A stretch of 64,000 bases of DNA from Streptomyces sp. NBC_01296. GTDB lineage: Bacteria; Actinomycetota; Actinomycetes; Streptomycetales; Streptomycetaceae. The stretch is taken from positions 7,440,001 to 7,504,000 of the forward strand of contig NZ_CP130720.1 in assembly GCF_035984415.1 (NCBI RefSeq), given 5' to 3'. The translations under genes were made by a program, and so were the position numbers. Positions 35,881-45,232 of this stretch are shown piece after piece (position 1 is the stretch's first letter; every line of letters starts with the position of its first letter). Below the pieces are notes generated by a model. It was not told where the DNA came from. It saw only the letters and a program-made list of their open reading frames with translations, and made no database searches.

Positions 35881-37131
35881 TCAGCCGCGGGGAACGGCGC
35901 GGGCCAGGAAGTGGTCGGCGCCGTCCTCGTACGCGTCCAGGTGCCAGCCCGTCGCCTCCAGGGCGGGCCGCAGGTTGTGCTCGGCGAGGAGGTCGGCGGG
36001 GTCGAGGGCGCGGCCGTGGCGGGCTGCGCGCTCCGCGCGGCCCGACGGGTGGAACAGGAGCAGGACGCCGTCGGCCGCGCTCACGCGGGCCCATTCGCGC
36101 AGGGCGGCGAGCGGGTCCGGGAGATGGTCGAGCAGCCCTGCCGAGAAGATGCCGTCCACGCAGGCGCCGGGCAGCGGGAGGCGGGTGCAGTCGGCGGCGA
36201 GGAGGTGCCCGTGGCGGGTGCGGCCGTGCCGGGCGGCGGCCGCCAGCATGGCCGGGGTGACGTCGATGCCGAGTACGTGGCCGCGGGGCCCGACCTGCGC
36301 CCGGAGCGCGGGCATGGCCCGGCCGGTGCCGCAGCCGAGGTCCACCGCGCGGCCGCCGGGCTCGAGCCGCAGCCGGGCGGCCGCGGCCTCGTAGGCGGGG
36401 GTCTGGTAGGCGAAGCGCTCCTCCCAGGCGTCCGCCCGGCGGGTGAAGAAGGCCCGGGCGGCGGTGTGCTCGGCGCGGGCGGCCACGAGGGTGGCGAACC
36501 GGCCCAGGAGCTGCTCCCCCCAAGGATCGAGGGTGGGCCCGGCCGCCGTTCCTTCCGTATCGCCGCCCTGCGGCAGGAACCGGATGCCCCAGGCGCTGGC
36601 GCCGATGCGGAAGGCCTGCTCGGGGTACCCGTCGCAGGAGGCCAGTACGACGGCGTCGGCCGGCAGGTCGAGGGAGCCGGGGGCCGGCCGCAGGCCGGGG
36701 GAGGGCGGCGCGGCTCCGGCGAAGAGCGGGTCGGACCCCGCGGCCGGCGTGAGTTCCAGCAGGGGGCGGTCGGCAGCCGTGCCGGGGTCGGCGGCCCTTG
36801 CGCCTCTCGCCGGCGCCAGCAGGCGCGTACCGGTTCCCAGGGCCAGCACGGGCACCTCCGCGGCCAGGGCTTCCCGTACGAGGGCCGGATCGGCTACGCC
36901 CGAGGCGGGCCGGCCGGACCGGGCGGACGGGCCGGACCGGGCGGACGGGCCGGACGGGGCGGTCCGGGGGCCGCCGAGGACGATCAGGCCCTCGATGCCG
37001 CTCAGGTCCGCAGACGGATCCGCAGCGGCCGCGAGCGAGACCGTCCGGGAGGCCAGACCCGCTGCGGCGAGCACCCTGGTCACGGCGGTCGGAGCCTGCC
37101 CGGCCGCGTGCTGCATGACGACAACCGCCAT
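35881..37131 (-). CDS. Degenerate glutamine-amidotransferase domain fused to SAM methyltransferase
   Basis: 416-residue fusion. Residues 1-195 follow the class I glutamine amidotransferase order (GLIVLGGPR, then VPVLALGTGTRLLA, then VLASCDGYPEQAFRIGASAWGIRFLPQ), but the nucleophile elbow G-x-C-x-G has no Cys and the usual H-P-E reads LPQ, so this half cannot release ammonia. Residues 225-416 are a class I methyltransferase with VDLGCGTGRAMPAL and GHVLGIDVTPAMLAAA. The linker near residues 60-75 is encoded by two perfect 18-base units (36914-36949), giving repeated GPSARS. Function unknown; substrate presentation by the dead domain is possible. Confidence 0.8.
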   Translation of the reverse strand: MAVVVMQHAAGQAPTAVTRVLAAAGLASRTVSLAAAADPSADLSGIEGLIVLGGPRTAPSGPSARSGPSARSGRPASGVADPALVREALAAEVPVLALGTGTRLLAPARGARAADPGTAADRPLLELTPAAGSDPLFAGAAPPSPGLRPAPGSLDLPADAVVLASCDGYPEQAFRIGASAWGIRFLPQGGDTEGTAAGPTLDPWGEQLLGRFATLVAARAEHTAARAFFTRRADAWEERFAYQTPAYEAAAARLRLEPGGRAVDLGCGTGRAMPALRAQVGPRGHVLGIDVTPAMLAAAARHGRTRHGHLLAADCTRLPLPGACVDGIFSAGLLDHLPDPLAALREWARVSAADGVLLLFHPSGRAERAARHGRALDPADLLAEHNLRPALEATGWHLDAYEDGADHFLARAVPRG

Positions 37132-37233
37132 ACTTCAGTCCTCACATTCGAGCCACCGCCGCCGTTTCCGGCCGCATCTGCGCAAGCATGCCCCGGTGTG
37201 GGGTGCATATGCCAGCCAGGCTCCGGTGCGTGA

Positions 37234-37247
37234 GACGGTTAACCGTC
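37234..37247. promoter_or_regulatory. Perfect 14-bp palindrome
   Basis: GACGGTTAACCGTC reads identically on both strands. It lies about 100 bases upstream of the fusion-methyltransferase start, on the promoter side, and would suit a dimeric repressor. Confidence 0.5.
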
Positions 37248-37315
37248 GGATGGCGGCCCGAAAACGGGCGATCCGAACAGGCGCCGGGCGTGCGGCTGAG
37301 GGCCGGGGCGCACAG

Positions 37316-37357
37316 GGCCCCTGCGTGCCGAACACCGCTGATCGGCATGCAGGGGCC
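37316..37357. terminator. Long hairpin, terminator or structured RNA
   Basis: GGCCCCTGCGTGCC pairs with GGCATGCAGGGGCC over 14 positions (one G-T pair) around a 14-base loop, then TCTT. It is far from any gene end, so a role as a terminator is uncertain; an attenuator or small RNA is possible. Confidence 0.45.
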
Positions 37358-37605
37358 TCTTGGCCGGTGCTCCCCATGGCGGCGAGAGCCGCTCGACCGT
37401 CACGGGGCCGGTGTGCGTGTCAGTCAACCAACATCGACCCGGCAGGGCGACTGGATCCGGACACGGAAACAGGCCAGAGTGGCCCGTGTGGCTCTAGTCA
37501 ATCATCCAAGAGGCAAATCTGCCACAATGGATCGCATCTGCAAGGTTGAATGCCGCCTTCCCGCCGCTTGTGCCCGGTCGGGAGCGGTGGAGGGTGAGGT
37601 ACGCG

Positions 37606-37799
37606 ATGGGGGCCGAACCCCTCCCTCCGGGGCAGCGCACGGTCAAGGGCTGGCCCGTCTCCCACTACGGCCCCGTGCCCCGGTTCGCATTGAGTACATG
37701 CCCCAGGACCGGCGCGGATTCTGGGAGGAACGCGGCTACCACAACATCGCCGACCCCTGGGCCGGGCAGCGTCACTCCTACCAGGAAGACACCCCCTGA
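37606..37799 (+). pseudogene. Remnant of a sulfite-oxidase-like molybdopterin oxidoreductase
   Basis: The ATG at 37606 has GAGG upstream and opens MGAEPLPPGQRTVKGWPVSHY then GPVPRF, the conserved N terminus of actinobacterial sulfite-oxidase-like (YedY-related) oxidoreductases. After about 27 residues the frame breaks, and in another frame (from 37689) the text becomes IEYMPQDRRGFWEERGYHN and ADPWAGQRHSYQ, which is the C terminus of the same family, ending at TGA 37797-37799. The whole catalytic middle, about 150 residues or more, is missing, and the two ends are joined out of frame. The gene is therefore an internal-deletion remnant. Both ends are intact enough to show that the deletion was recent. 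Confidence 0.78.
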
Positions 37800-37871
37800 G
37801 GCCGCGCACCGAACCGGTGTGCAGCCCTCGGCGCCGTCGGCGTCGTGCCCGGCCGCTGCCTGCGTCCGTCG

Positions 37872-39050
37872 TTACGGGGCGGGCTGCTGCTGGGTGACGC
37901 AGTGGATCCCGCCGCCGCCCGCGCCCAGGCGGTCGATGTTGAGCTGCTCGACCGTGCGACCCGGGAAGAGGTGCTGGAGGGTGGACTTGGCTCCGGCGTC
38001 GGCGCGGGAATCGCCGAACTGGGGGGCTATGACCGCTCCGTTGCACACGTAGTAGTTGGCGTACGCGCCCACGAAGTTCGGGTCGGTCGAGCGGATCAGG
38101 TTGTAGTCGGGGCCCTGGAGCTTGGTGACCGAGAGGGGGTTGCCCTGGGCGCCGGTGGACGTGGAGAGGATCTGGTACTGCTGGCGCGCGTCGTTCGACC
38201 AGGGGTCGGTGTCGCCCGCCAGCGGCATCTGGACCAGCCCCCGGCCGGGCTCGAGGAACCGGGACGTGGCGTCGACGTGGTCGTCGGTGATGTCCCGGCC
38301 GAGGACGCCCTTGAACCAGATCACCTTGGAGGTCCCGAAGGCACTGCACATCGCCGCCTCGATCTGCGACTGCGTCAGGCCGGGGTTGCGGTCCGGGTTG
38401 ATGATGCTGCTGCGAGTGGCCATGAGGGTGCCCGCGCCGTCCGTCTCCACCGCGCCGCCCTCGCCGACGAAGCCGGCGGTGGTGATCGGAACCCCGGCGT
38501 AGGCCGCGATCCGCCCGGCGACCAGGGCGTCCTTGGCGTGGGTCTGCTGGTTGCCCCAGCCGTTGAAGTTCAGGCCGACCGTATCGAGGCCGCCCGCGCC
38601 GTTGCTGCGGAACACCGGGCCGCTGTCGCGTATCCAGCAGTCGTCGACCGGGATCGAGCCGATGACCGTGACGGCCGGTCCGCAGGCGCTCCTCGCCTTC
38701 GAGACGCTCGCCGAGTTGGCGCACATGACGACCGGCTCGTATCTGGCGATGGTCTTCGCGATGAGCGCGATGTCGGCCTGGGCGCCCGCCAGTTTGCGGC
38801 CCCAGATCGCCGAGCTGTCGGGCCACGCCATCCACGTACGGGTGTGCCGGACGGTGTCGAGCGGGACGGTGAAGCCGCCGGCGGCCGCCGTCCTCGCCGG
38901 GGGCCGCGCGGCCGCGAAGGCCTCGCCGCCCGCCGCCGCCAGTGCGGCGCCGACGGCCGTGAGGCCTGCCGCGGCCAGGAAGCCTCGCCTGTCCAGGGTC
39001 CGGCGGGGCGTTCTGCCGGCCGGGTCCTTGGGTGCAGCGTGATCGTTCAT
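37872..39050 (-). CDS. Agmatine/peptidyl-arginine deiminase family protein, Tat-exported (copy 1)
   Basis: 392-residue guanidino-group hydrolase releasing ammonia from agmatine or a terminal arginine. A twin-arginine signal (LDRRGFLAAAGLTAVGAALA) is followed by the pentein fold: VDDCWIRDSGPVF (substrate Asp), FVGEGGAVETDG, DDHVDATSRF (catalytic His and Asp) and GGGGIHCVTQQ (nucleophile Cys). The stop is TAA. ATG 39050 has GGAG 7 bases upstream. It is divergent from a TetR gene, with a perfect operator palindrome between them. The exported location argues for a role on external agmatine or peptides. Copies 2-4 lie further right. Confidence 0.9.
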   Translation of the reverse strand: MNDHAAPKDPAGRTPRRTLDRRGFLAAAGLTAVGAALAAAGGEAFAAARPPARTAAAGGFTVPLDTVRHTRTWMAWPDSSAIWGRKLAGAQADIALIAKTIARYEPVVMCANSASVSKARSACGPAVTVIGSIPVDDCWIRDSGPVFRSNGAGGLDTVGLNFNGWGNQQTHAKDALVAGRIAAYAGVPITTAGFVGEGGAVETDGAGTLMATRSSIINPDRNPGLTQSQIEAAMCSAFGTSKVIWFKGVLGRDITDDHVDATSRFLEPGRGLVQMPLAGDTDPWSNDARQQYQILSTSTGAQGNPLSVTKLQGPDYNLIRSTDPNFVGAYANYYVCNGAVIAPQFGDSRADAGAKSTLQHLFPGRTVEQLNIDRLGAGGGGIHCVTQQQPAP

Positions 39051-39110
39051 CACTGTTCTCCGATCAGCCAGGGGTGGATCGCTCCACCGACTGGCCCGGA
39101 ACGTATTACT

Positions 39111-39126
39111 GACCGAGCGCTCGGTC
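39111..39126. promoter_or_regulatory. TetR operator palindrome
   Basis: GACCGAGCGCTCGGTC is a perfect 16-bp palindrome, flanked by ATTACT and AATAAT. It lies 60 bases upstream of deiminase copy 1 and 100 bases upstream of the TetR gene at 39226, the usual layout of an autoregulated divergent pair. Confidence 0.75.
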
Positions 39127-39225
39127 AATAATCTGGGGCCATCAACCTCCCTGAAATAAAAGGGAGTTGAGAGTTCTTGATCCTTTTCGCCGGTGCCGCG
39201 GACACCGGGTCGTTAGAGTGGCGCC

Positions 39226-39879
39226 GTGGCAGCAGACCTGGCAGCAGAAGCCGCGGACGGACGGCCTTCCCCTCCGGCCCGCACCTCCCGTACCGCCCGT
39301 ACCTCGGCGAAGGGTGAGCAGACCCGCGCCCGGCTGATCGCAGCCGCCCGTACGCTGCTGGCAGGCGAGGGCTTCGCCCGCTTCAGCACCCGCAACGTCG
39401 CCGCGCTCTGCGGGATTTCGCACGGGATGTGCCACTACCACTTCCAGGACCGGACCGACCTGATCGTGGCCGTCGCCCGGGACATCGGGCCCGAATGGAT
39501 CGGCCCGATGGAAGCCGCCGTCGACGGCCCCGGCTCCTTCTCCGAGCGTGCCGAGCGCGTGATCGGACTGCTGACGCAGCCCGAGGGCCCGGACCTCTCA
39601 CGCCTGCACTCCGCGCTCCACTGGTTCGCGTTGAACGACGACCGGGTCCGGGCCGCGGTGGACGCGGAGTACCGGCGCTGGCGGGACTGCTTCGTCCGGC
39701 TGTTCCAGGTGCTGGCCGACGAGCACGAAGGCGCCTTCGACCCCGTTCCGCCGGGCACGGCCCTCGCGGCCGCCGCAGACGGGCTCGCGGCCCTCCAGTC
39801 CCTGGACTCCCGCGTCGATCCCGAGCTGACCGTACGCGTCCTCGTCGCCGGCCTCGCCACGGCGGCCGTACGCCCCTGA
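39226..39879 (+). CDS. TetR-family regulator (divergent from deiminase copy 1)
   Basis: 217-residue dimeric repressor with a 25-residue polar leader. The helix-turn-helix is FARFSTRNVAALCGISHGMCHYHFQDRTDLI (about 52-80), in the BetI/AcrR style; the ligand-binding domain follows. TAGAGT ends 6 bases before the GTG, so the transcript is probably leaderless. Its recognition helix (ISHGMCHYHF) differs from those of the two TetR proteins to the right, matching the different operator here. The ligand may be agmatine, a polyamine or a deimination product; this is inference from position. Confidence 0.86.
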   Translation: MAADLAAEAADGRPSPPARTSRTARTSAKGEQTRARLIAAARTLLAGEGFARFSTRNVAALCGISHGMCHYHFQDRTDLIVAVARDIGPEWIGPMEAAVDGPGSFSERAERVIGLLTQPEGPDLSRLHSALHWFALNDDRVRAAVDAEYRRWRDCFVRLFQVLADEHEGAFDPVPPGTALAAAADGLAALQSLDSRVDPELTVRVLVAGLATAAVRP

Positions 39880-39894
39880 GCCGCGCCCGCCCCC

Positions 39895-40692
<798 letters not shown>

Positions 40693-40706
40693 GGGTGGCA
40701 TTCCTT

Positions 40707-41714
40707 TCAGGCGGGGGACGGGGACTGGGGCCGGCCCACTGCCCCGACCCGGTCGCTGTGATGGCACGAGGCGAGGTGGGCGGCCGGGCCCGGGTCCGGG
40801 GCCTGCGTGAGCGGCAGCAAGGCCGGTGCCTGCTGCGCGCAGAGGTCGGTCGCGTACGCACAGCGCGCGGCGAAGGGGCATCCCGCCAACTCCTCGCGCA
40901 GGCTCGGCGGCCGGCCCTCGATGGCGGCGAGTCGGCCCCGCGGCGCGTCCAGGCGCGGGGTCGAATCGAGGAGCGCGACGGTGTACGGATGGCGCGGCCG
41001 GGCGAACAACTCCTCGGCGGGGCCCGTTTCGACGATCCGGCCCGCGTACATCACGTACACGCGGTCGCTGATGGCGGCGGCGAGTCCGAGGTCGTGGGTG
41101 ACGAAGAGCAGACCGGTGCCGAAGCGCTCGCGCAGCTCGCCGAGGAGCGCCACCACCTCCGCCTGCGTCGTGACGTCCAGGGCCGTGGTGGGTTCGTCGG
41201 CGAGGATCAGCGCGGGGTCGCCCATGAGCGCGGCCGCGATCATGACCCGTTGCAGCATGCCGCCGGAGAGCTGCCCCGGATACTTCCGCAGCGCCGCCCC
41301 CGTGAGGCCGACGGCCTCCAGCATCTGCACCGCCCGCGTCGCGGCGGCGTCCTTGCCCATCCGGGCGTTCAGGCGCAGGCTCTCGGTGAGGAAGTCGCCG
41401 ACGCGGCGCATCGGGTTGATGGCGGCCCGCGGATCCTGGAAGATCATGGCCGCCGTGCTCGTACGCAGGATCCGCAGCTGTCCGGTGGTCATCGTCAGGA
41501 CGTCGTCGCCGACGACGCGCACCGACCCCTCCGCGGCGGCTCCCGCCGGCAGCAGGCCGAGCACGCTGCGGGAGGTGAGCGTCTTGCCCGAGCCGGATTC
41601 GCCGACGAGGGCGACGGTCTCCCGGGCGGCGACCGTGAGGTCGACGCCGTCGAGGACGGGCCTGGCCGTGTGGGGCAGCTGCAGCCGCAGCGCCCGGATG
41701 TCGAGGGTGTTCAA
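40707..41714 (-). CDS. Peptide-type ABC transporter ATPase, DppD-like
   Basis: 335-residue ATPase with Walker A GESGSGKTLTSRSVLG, signature LSGGMLQR, Walker B ALILADEPTTALD, and the C-terminal oligopeptide/dipeptide extension with GCPFAARCAYATDLC, whose cysteines bind an iron-sulfur cluster in characterised DppD proteins. Its start overlaps the end of the DppC-like gene. It pairs with the DppF-like ATPase downstream. Confidence 0.93.
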   Translation of the reverse strand: MNTLDIRALRLQLPHTARPVLDGVDLTVAARETVALVGESGSGKTLTSRSVLGLLPAGAAAEGSVRVVGDDVLTMTTGQLRILRTSTAAMIFQDPRAAINPMRRVGDFLTESLRLNARMGKDAAATRAVQMLEAVGLTGAALRKYPGQLSGGMLQRVMIAAALMGDPALILADEPTTALDVTTQAEVVALLGELRERFGTGLLFVTHDLGLAAAISDRVYVMYAGRIVETGPAEELFARPRHPYTVALLDSTPRLDAPRGRLAAIEGRPPSLREELAGCPFAARCAYATDLCAQQAPALLPLTQAPDPGPAAHLASCHHSDRVGAVGRPQSPSPA

Positions 41715-42565
41715 CGGTCCCTCCCGGCGACCTGGTCGGCCCGGCGTTCACCGACGACGTTGAAGGCGACCACGGTCAGCACGATGGCCGCGCACGGCAC
41801 GATCGCCGAGAGCGGGTATCCGGACTGGATGGCGGTCTTGCCGTCGAAGACCATGCGGCCCCAGTCGGGCGTCAGGGCGGGTACGCCCAGGCCGAGGAAG
41901 GACAGGCCGGCCAGGTCGATGAGGGCGTAGCCGAAGTTGACCGTGGACTGGGCGAGGACGACGGGGGCGACCCCGGGGACGACATGGCGCAGGCAGATCT
42001 GCAGCCCGGAGTGGCCCTGCACGCGGTACGCCTCCACGTACGGACGGGTCCGTTCGGCGAGGACGAGGGAGCGGGTGAGCCGGCTGACGTACGGGAGGTA
42101 GGCGATGGCCAGGGCGATGACCGGCGCGAGCAGCCCTTCGCCGTAGACCGAGACGATCAGGATGGCCAGCAGCATCCCCGGGAAGGCGAAGACCAGCTCG
42201 GTGCTGCGGGACAGTACCGAGTCCAGCCAGCCGCCCCGCCAGGCGGCGGCCGTCCCGATGGCGACCCCGGCCACGGTGGAGAAGACCACCACGCCGAGCG
42301 GGCCGAGCAGGGAGGTGCGGGCGCCCAGCACCAGGCGGGAGAGCGTGTCGCGCCCGGAGGCGTCGACCCCGAGGAGGTGCTCGGCGGACGGCCCGGCCAG
42401 GGCGTTGCCCAGGTCGACGGCGTTCGGGTCGTACGGGGCGATCCAGGGGGCGAGCAGGGCGACGAGGACGATCAGGGCGACGAAGCCCAGGCAGAGCGCG
42501 GACAGGGGTGCGCGGGAGGTCCGGATCCGGGCGAGGCCGGGCCGGCGCAGCAGGGTGGTGCTCAT
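41711..42565 (-). CDS. Peptide-type ABC transporter permease, DppC-like
   Basis: 284-residue permease with six helices and the usual N-terminal OppC segment (LAPWIAPYDPNAVDLGNALAGPSAEHLLGVDASGRD). The EAA loop is YVEAYRVQGHSGLQICLRHVVP. ATG 42565 overlaps the stop of the DppB-like gene as ATGA, so the pair is translationally coupled. Confidence 0.92.
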   Translation of the reverse strand: MSTTLLRRPGLARIRTSRAPLSALCLGFVALIVLVALLAPWIAPYDPNAVDLGNALAGPSAEHLLGVDASGRDTLSRLVLGARTSLLGPLGVVVFSTVAGVAIGTAAAWRGGWLDSVLSRSTELVFAFPGMLLAILIVSVYGEGLLAPVIALAIAYLPYVSRLTRSLVLAERTRPYVEAYRVQGHSGLQICLRHVVPGVAPVVLAQSTVNFGYALIDLAGLSFLGLGVPALTPDWGRMVFDGKTAIQSGYPLSAIVPCAAIVLTVVAFNVVGERRADQVAGRDR

Positions 42566-43521
42566 GCGGCCTGCTTCCCGGGGCCGAGGGCGACCCGGGG
42601 GTCGACCAGCGGATGGAGCAGGTCGACGACGAGGTTCACCGTCATGAACAGCGCGACCATGATGAGGGAGATGGCCTGCACGGTGGGGAAGTCCTTGGTG
42701 GTGGTGGACAGTTCGAGCAGCTGGCCGATGCCGCCGACGCTGAACGCCGACTCCACCAGGACGGTGGTGACCAGCAGGGTGGAGACGATCAGCCCGCCGG
42801 TGGTGAGCACCGTGCCCAGGGCGTTGCGGAACACGTGCCGCCGGATGACCAGGTGCCCGGCGACCCCGCGGCTGCGGGCCACGGTGACGTGCTCCTGACC
42901 GAGGACTTCGAGCATCGCGGCCCGGGTGACGCGGGCGAGCATCCCGATCAGGTAGAGCGCCAACGCGACGGCGGGCAGCGTCAGATGCCACATCATCGGG
43001 CCGAGGCCCTCGCCGGTGCCCCCGGTGGGGAACCAGTGCAGTTTCACCGCGAACAGCCCCTGGAGCAGGACCGCGGCCACGAACGACGGGGTGCCGATCG
43101 CGAAGGTGGTCGTGACGAGGATCGTCGAGTCGGCGGCGCCGCCGCGGACCGCGCCGGTCCAGCCCAGCAGCAGACCGACGGCGACGACCAGCACGAGCGC
43201 CATCGAGATCAGCAGCAGGGTGCTGGGCAGGCGGTCGGCCAGCAGCCGGGACACGTCGGTGCGGTACGTGATCGAGCGCCCGAAGTCGCCCTGAGCCACC
43301 TGGCCGAGCCAGCGCAGGTACTGCACCGCGAACGGCTCGTCCAGGTGGTACTGCGCGTTGATCGCCCGCAGCGCCTCCGGGGAGGCCGAGCGCCCGGCGA
43401 GCAGGAAGCTCGCCGGATTGCCGGGCGCCAGGTACATCGCGCCGAAGATGACGAACGAGGCTGCCAGCACGGTGGCCGCCATCTCGGCCAGCCGCCGCAG
43501 GGCGAATCTCAGGAAGCTCAT
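42562..43521 (-). CDS. Peptide-type ABC transporter permease, DppB-like
   Basis: 319-residue permease with six helices. The N-terminal FVIFGAMYLAPGNPASFLL, YHLDEPFAVQYLRWLGQVAQGDFGRSI and the EAA loop EHVTVARSRGVAGHLVIRRHVFRNAL are standard for the DppB/OppB family. Its ATG overlaps the stop of the substrate-binding protein gene. Confidence 0.92.
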   Translation of the reverse strand: MSFLRFALRRLAEMAATVLAASFVIFGAMYLAPGNPASFLLAGRSASPEALRAINAQYHLDEPFAVQYLRWLGQVAQGDFGRSITYRTDVSRLLADRLPSTLLLISMALVLVVAVGLLLGWTGAVRGGAADSTILVTTTFAIGTPSFVAAVLLQGLFAVKLHWFPTGGTGEGLGPMMWHLTLPAVALALYLIGMLARVTRAAMLEVLGQEHVTVARSRGVAGHLVIRRHVFRNALGTVLTTGGLIVSTLLVTTVLVESAFSVGGIGQLLELSTTTKDFPTVQAISLIMVALFMTVNLVVDLLHPLVDPRVALGPGKQAA

Positions 43522-45212
43522 CGCCCGGCCGCCCCGACGTCGGCGGCCCACGGGTGGTACAGGTAGGAGATGGTGGTGGGCGCGCCGGTGATCCGCTTGT
43601 TCAGGAAGACCGCCGTGGGCCATTCGGCCACGGGGATCCACAGGACCTCGTCGGCGGCCTTCTTCTGGAGCTGGGCGGCCGCCGCCATCCGCCGGGCCGG
43701 GTCGTACTCCGCCCGGGCCTTGGCGGCGAGGTCGTCATAGGCCGGGTCGCTGTAGCCGGCGTAGTTCTGGAAGGCCCCGGTCTGGAAGTTGCTCAGCAGG
43801 TCCATCGGGTCGGTGATGGAGTCGTAGTACGTCTCGGGGAACATGTCCAGGCCTTCGCGGGCCTGGGGGTCGGTGAACAGCGCGGTGAAGGCGTTCGGGG
43901 CGATGGTCTTGAGCCGGACGTCCAGCCCGATCCTGCTGCCGGCGGCCTGGACCGCGGTGGCCAGCAGCGATACGTCCTGGCCGATCGCACTGGTGGCGAT
44001 GGTGACCGTCTTGCCGGTGGCGCCCGCCTCCTTGATCAGCGTCTTGGCCTGTTCGATGTTCTGCTCGGGCGACGGCAACCCGTCGAAGGCGGCTCTGCGG
44101 ACCTCTTCGGGGGCGGTGGCCCAGACGGCCTTGGTGGTGAGGGAGTTGGTGGCGGTGCCCGCGCCGCCCAGGCCCGCCTTGACGAATCCGCGGCGGTCCA
44201 GCGCCATGGACAGCGCCCGGCGCACCCGTACGTCGCCGAGCGCTCCCTTCATGCTGGTGACGTTGACGTTGACCGTGCTGAGTCCCTCGCCGAAGTAGAG
44301 CGTGCCCACCCCGCTCTTGCTCAGCCGGTCGTAGCTCTCGGTGGGGATCAGGTACCCGCCGTCGGCCTCGCCGTTGAGCAGGGCGTTGGTGCGGGCGGAG
44401 GGGTCGGTGAGGAAGCTGAACACCACCTTCGCCGACTTCGCCTTGGCGCCCCAGTAGCCGTCGAAGCGCTGGAGCTCGATCGACTGGCCCTTGTTCCAGG
44501 TTCCGAGTTTGAACGGGCCGGTGCAGTCCAGGCTGCCCGAGGTGCCGTAGTCCTGGCCCGCCTTCTCCACACCGGACTTCGAGGCCACGACGCCGGCGGC
44601 GGTCGCCATGTACTGCGGGAACTGCGCATCGGGCTGCTTCAGCTTGACCGTGACCTGGAGCGGGCCGGTCTTGGTGATCGCCTCGACGTTGGCGAAGTTG
44701 CTGTTCCAGGCCGATCCGCCGGCGGGGTCCAGCTGCCGGCCGAGGCTGAACACCACGTCGTCGGCGCTCAGCACACCGCCGTCGTGGAAGTGCACGCCCG
44801 GGCGGAGGTCGTAGACCCAGGTCGTCGGGTCGGGGTTGGTGGCCTTCTCCGCCAGGCCCGGAGCCACGGTGAGCTGCGGGGTCCACCGCATCAGGCTCTC
44901 GCAGACATTGGAGACGATCGTGTTCTGCGGGTAGTCGAAGGCGGAGATGTAGTCCAGCGTGGGCGGTTCCGCGTACAGCGCCCAGGTGAAGGAGTCCAGT
45001 CCGCCCGTGGCGGCAGGGGTACCCGCCGACAGCTTGAACGCGGCGCTCCCGGGGGCGGGTCCGTCCTTGGGCGGCCCGGAACAGGCGGCGACCAGGGAGA
45101 CCACGGCGAGTGCGGCGGCCGGCAGCGCGTACCGCCGGAGCGGGGAGGGCCGGTGAGCAGCCCGCCGGAGCGCGGACCTGCCGGCTCCGGACCAGGGAAG
45201 GGATCTCGGCAT
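43518..45212 (-). CDS. ABC transporter substrate-binding lipoprotein, SBP_bac_5 family
   Basis: 564-residue extracellular binding lipoprotein. The signal ends in the lipobox LVAAC with Cys44; a 43-residue basic and hydrophobic leader precedes it. Family-5 peptide-binding sequence follows: EPPTLDYISAFDYPQN, HFHDGGVLSADDVVFSLGR, KTGPLQVTVKLKQPD, VRRALSMALDRRGFV. The ligand could be a peptide, but in this operon agmatine-like or arginine-bearing compounds deserve testing. It begins 20 bases after the stop of deiminase copy 2 and is coupled to the DppB-like permease. Confidence 0.92.
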   Translation of the reverse strand: MPRSLPWSGAGRSALRRAAHRPSPLRRYALPAAALAVVSLVAACSGPPKDGPAPGSAAFKLSAGTPAATGGLDSFTWALYAEPPTLDYISAFDYPQNTIVSNVCESLMRWTPQLTVAPGLAEKATNPDPTTWVYDLRPGVHFHDGGVLSADDVVFSLGRQLDPAGGSAWNSNFANVEAITKTGPLQVTVKLKQPDAQFPQYMATAAGVVASKSGVEKAGQDYGTSGSLDCTGPFKLGTWNKGQSIELQRFDGYWGAKAKSAKVVFSFLTDPSARTNALLNGEADGGYLIPTESYDRLSKSGVGTLYFGEGLSTVNVNVTSMKGALGDVRVRRALSMALDRRGFVKAGLGGAGTATNSLTTKAVWATAPEEVRRAAFDGLPSPEQNIEQAKTLIKEAGATGKTVTIATSAIGQDVSLLATAVQAAGSRIGLDVRLKTIAPNAFTALFTDPQAREGLDMFPETYYDSITDPMDLLSNFQTGAFQNYAGYSDPAYDDLAAKARAEYDPARRMAAAAQLQKKAADEVLWIPVAEWPTAVFLNKRITGAPTTISYLYHPWAADVGAAGR

Positions 45213-45232
45213 CGGGGCTCTCTCTTCCGTGC

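Larger units (their letters stand above)
37132..37605. other. Gene-poor region with palindrome, hairpin and AT-rich patch
   Basis: No convincing gene. It contains the perfect palindrome at 37234-37247, a small GCCCG/CGGGC hairpin near 37256, the long hairpin at 37316-37357, and an AT-richer stretch at 37495-37550. It precedes the oxidoreductase remnant and may hold the promoter that once served it. Confidence 0.45.

Noticed and set aside
37188..37799. 203-residue plus-strand frame
   Set aside because: Only its last 37 codons have recognisable homology (the C-terminal remnant of the oxidoreductase); the rest is noncoding in character and has no start context.
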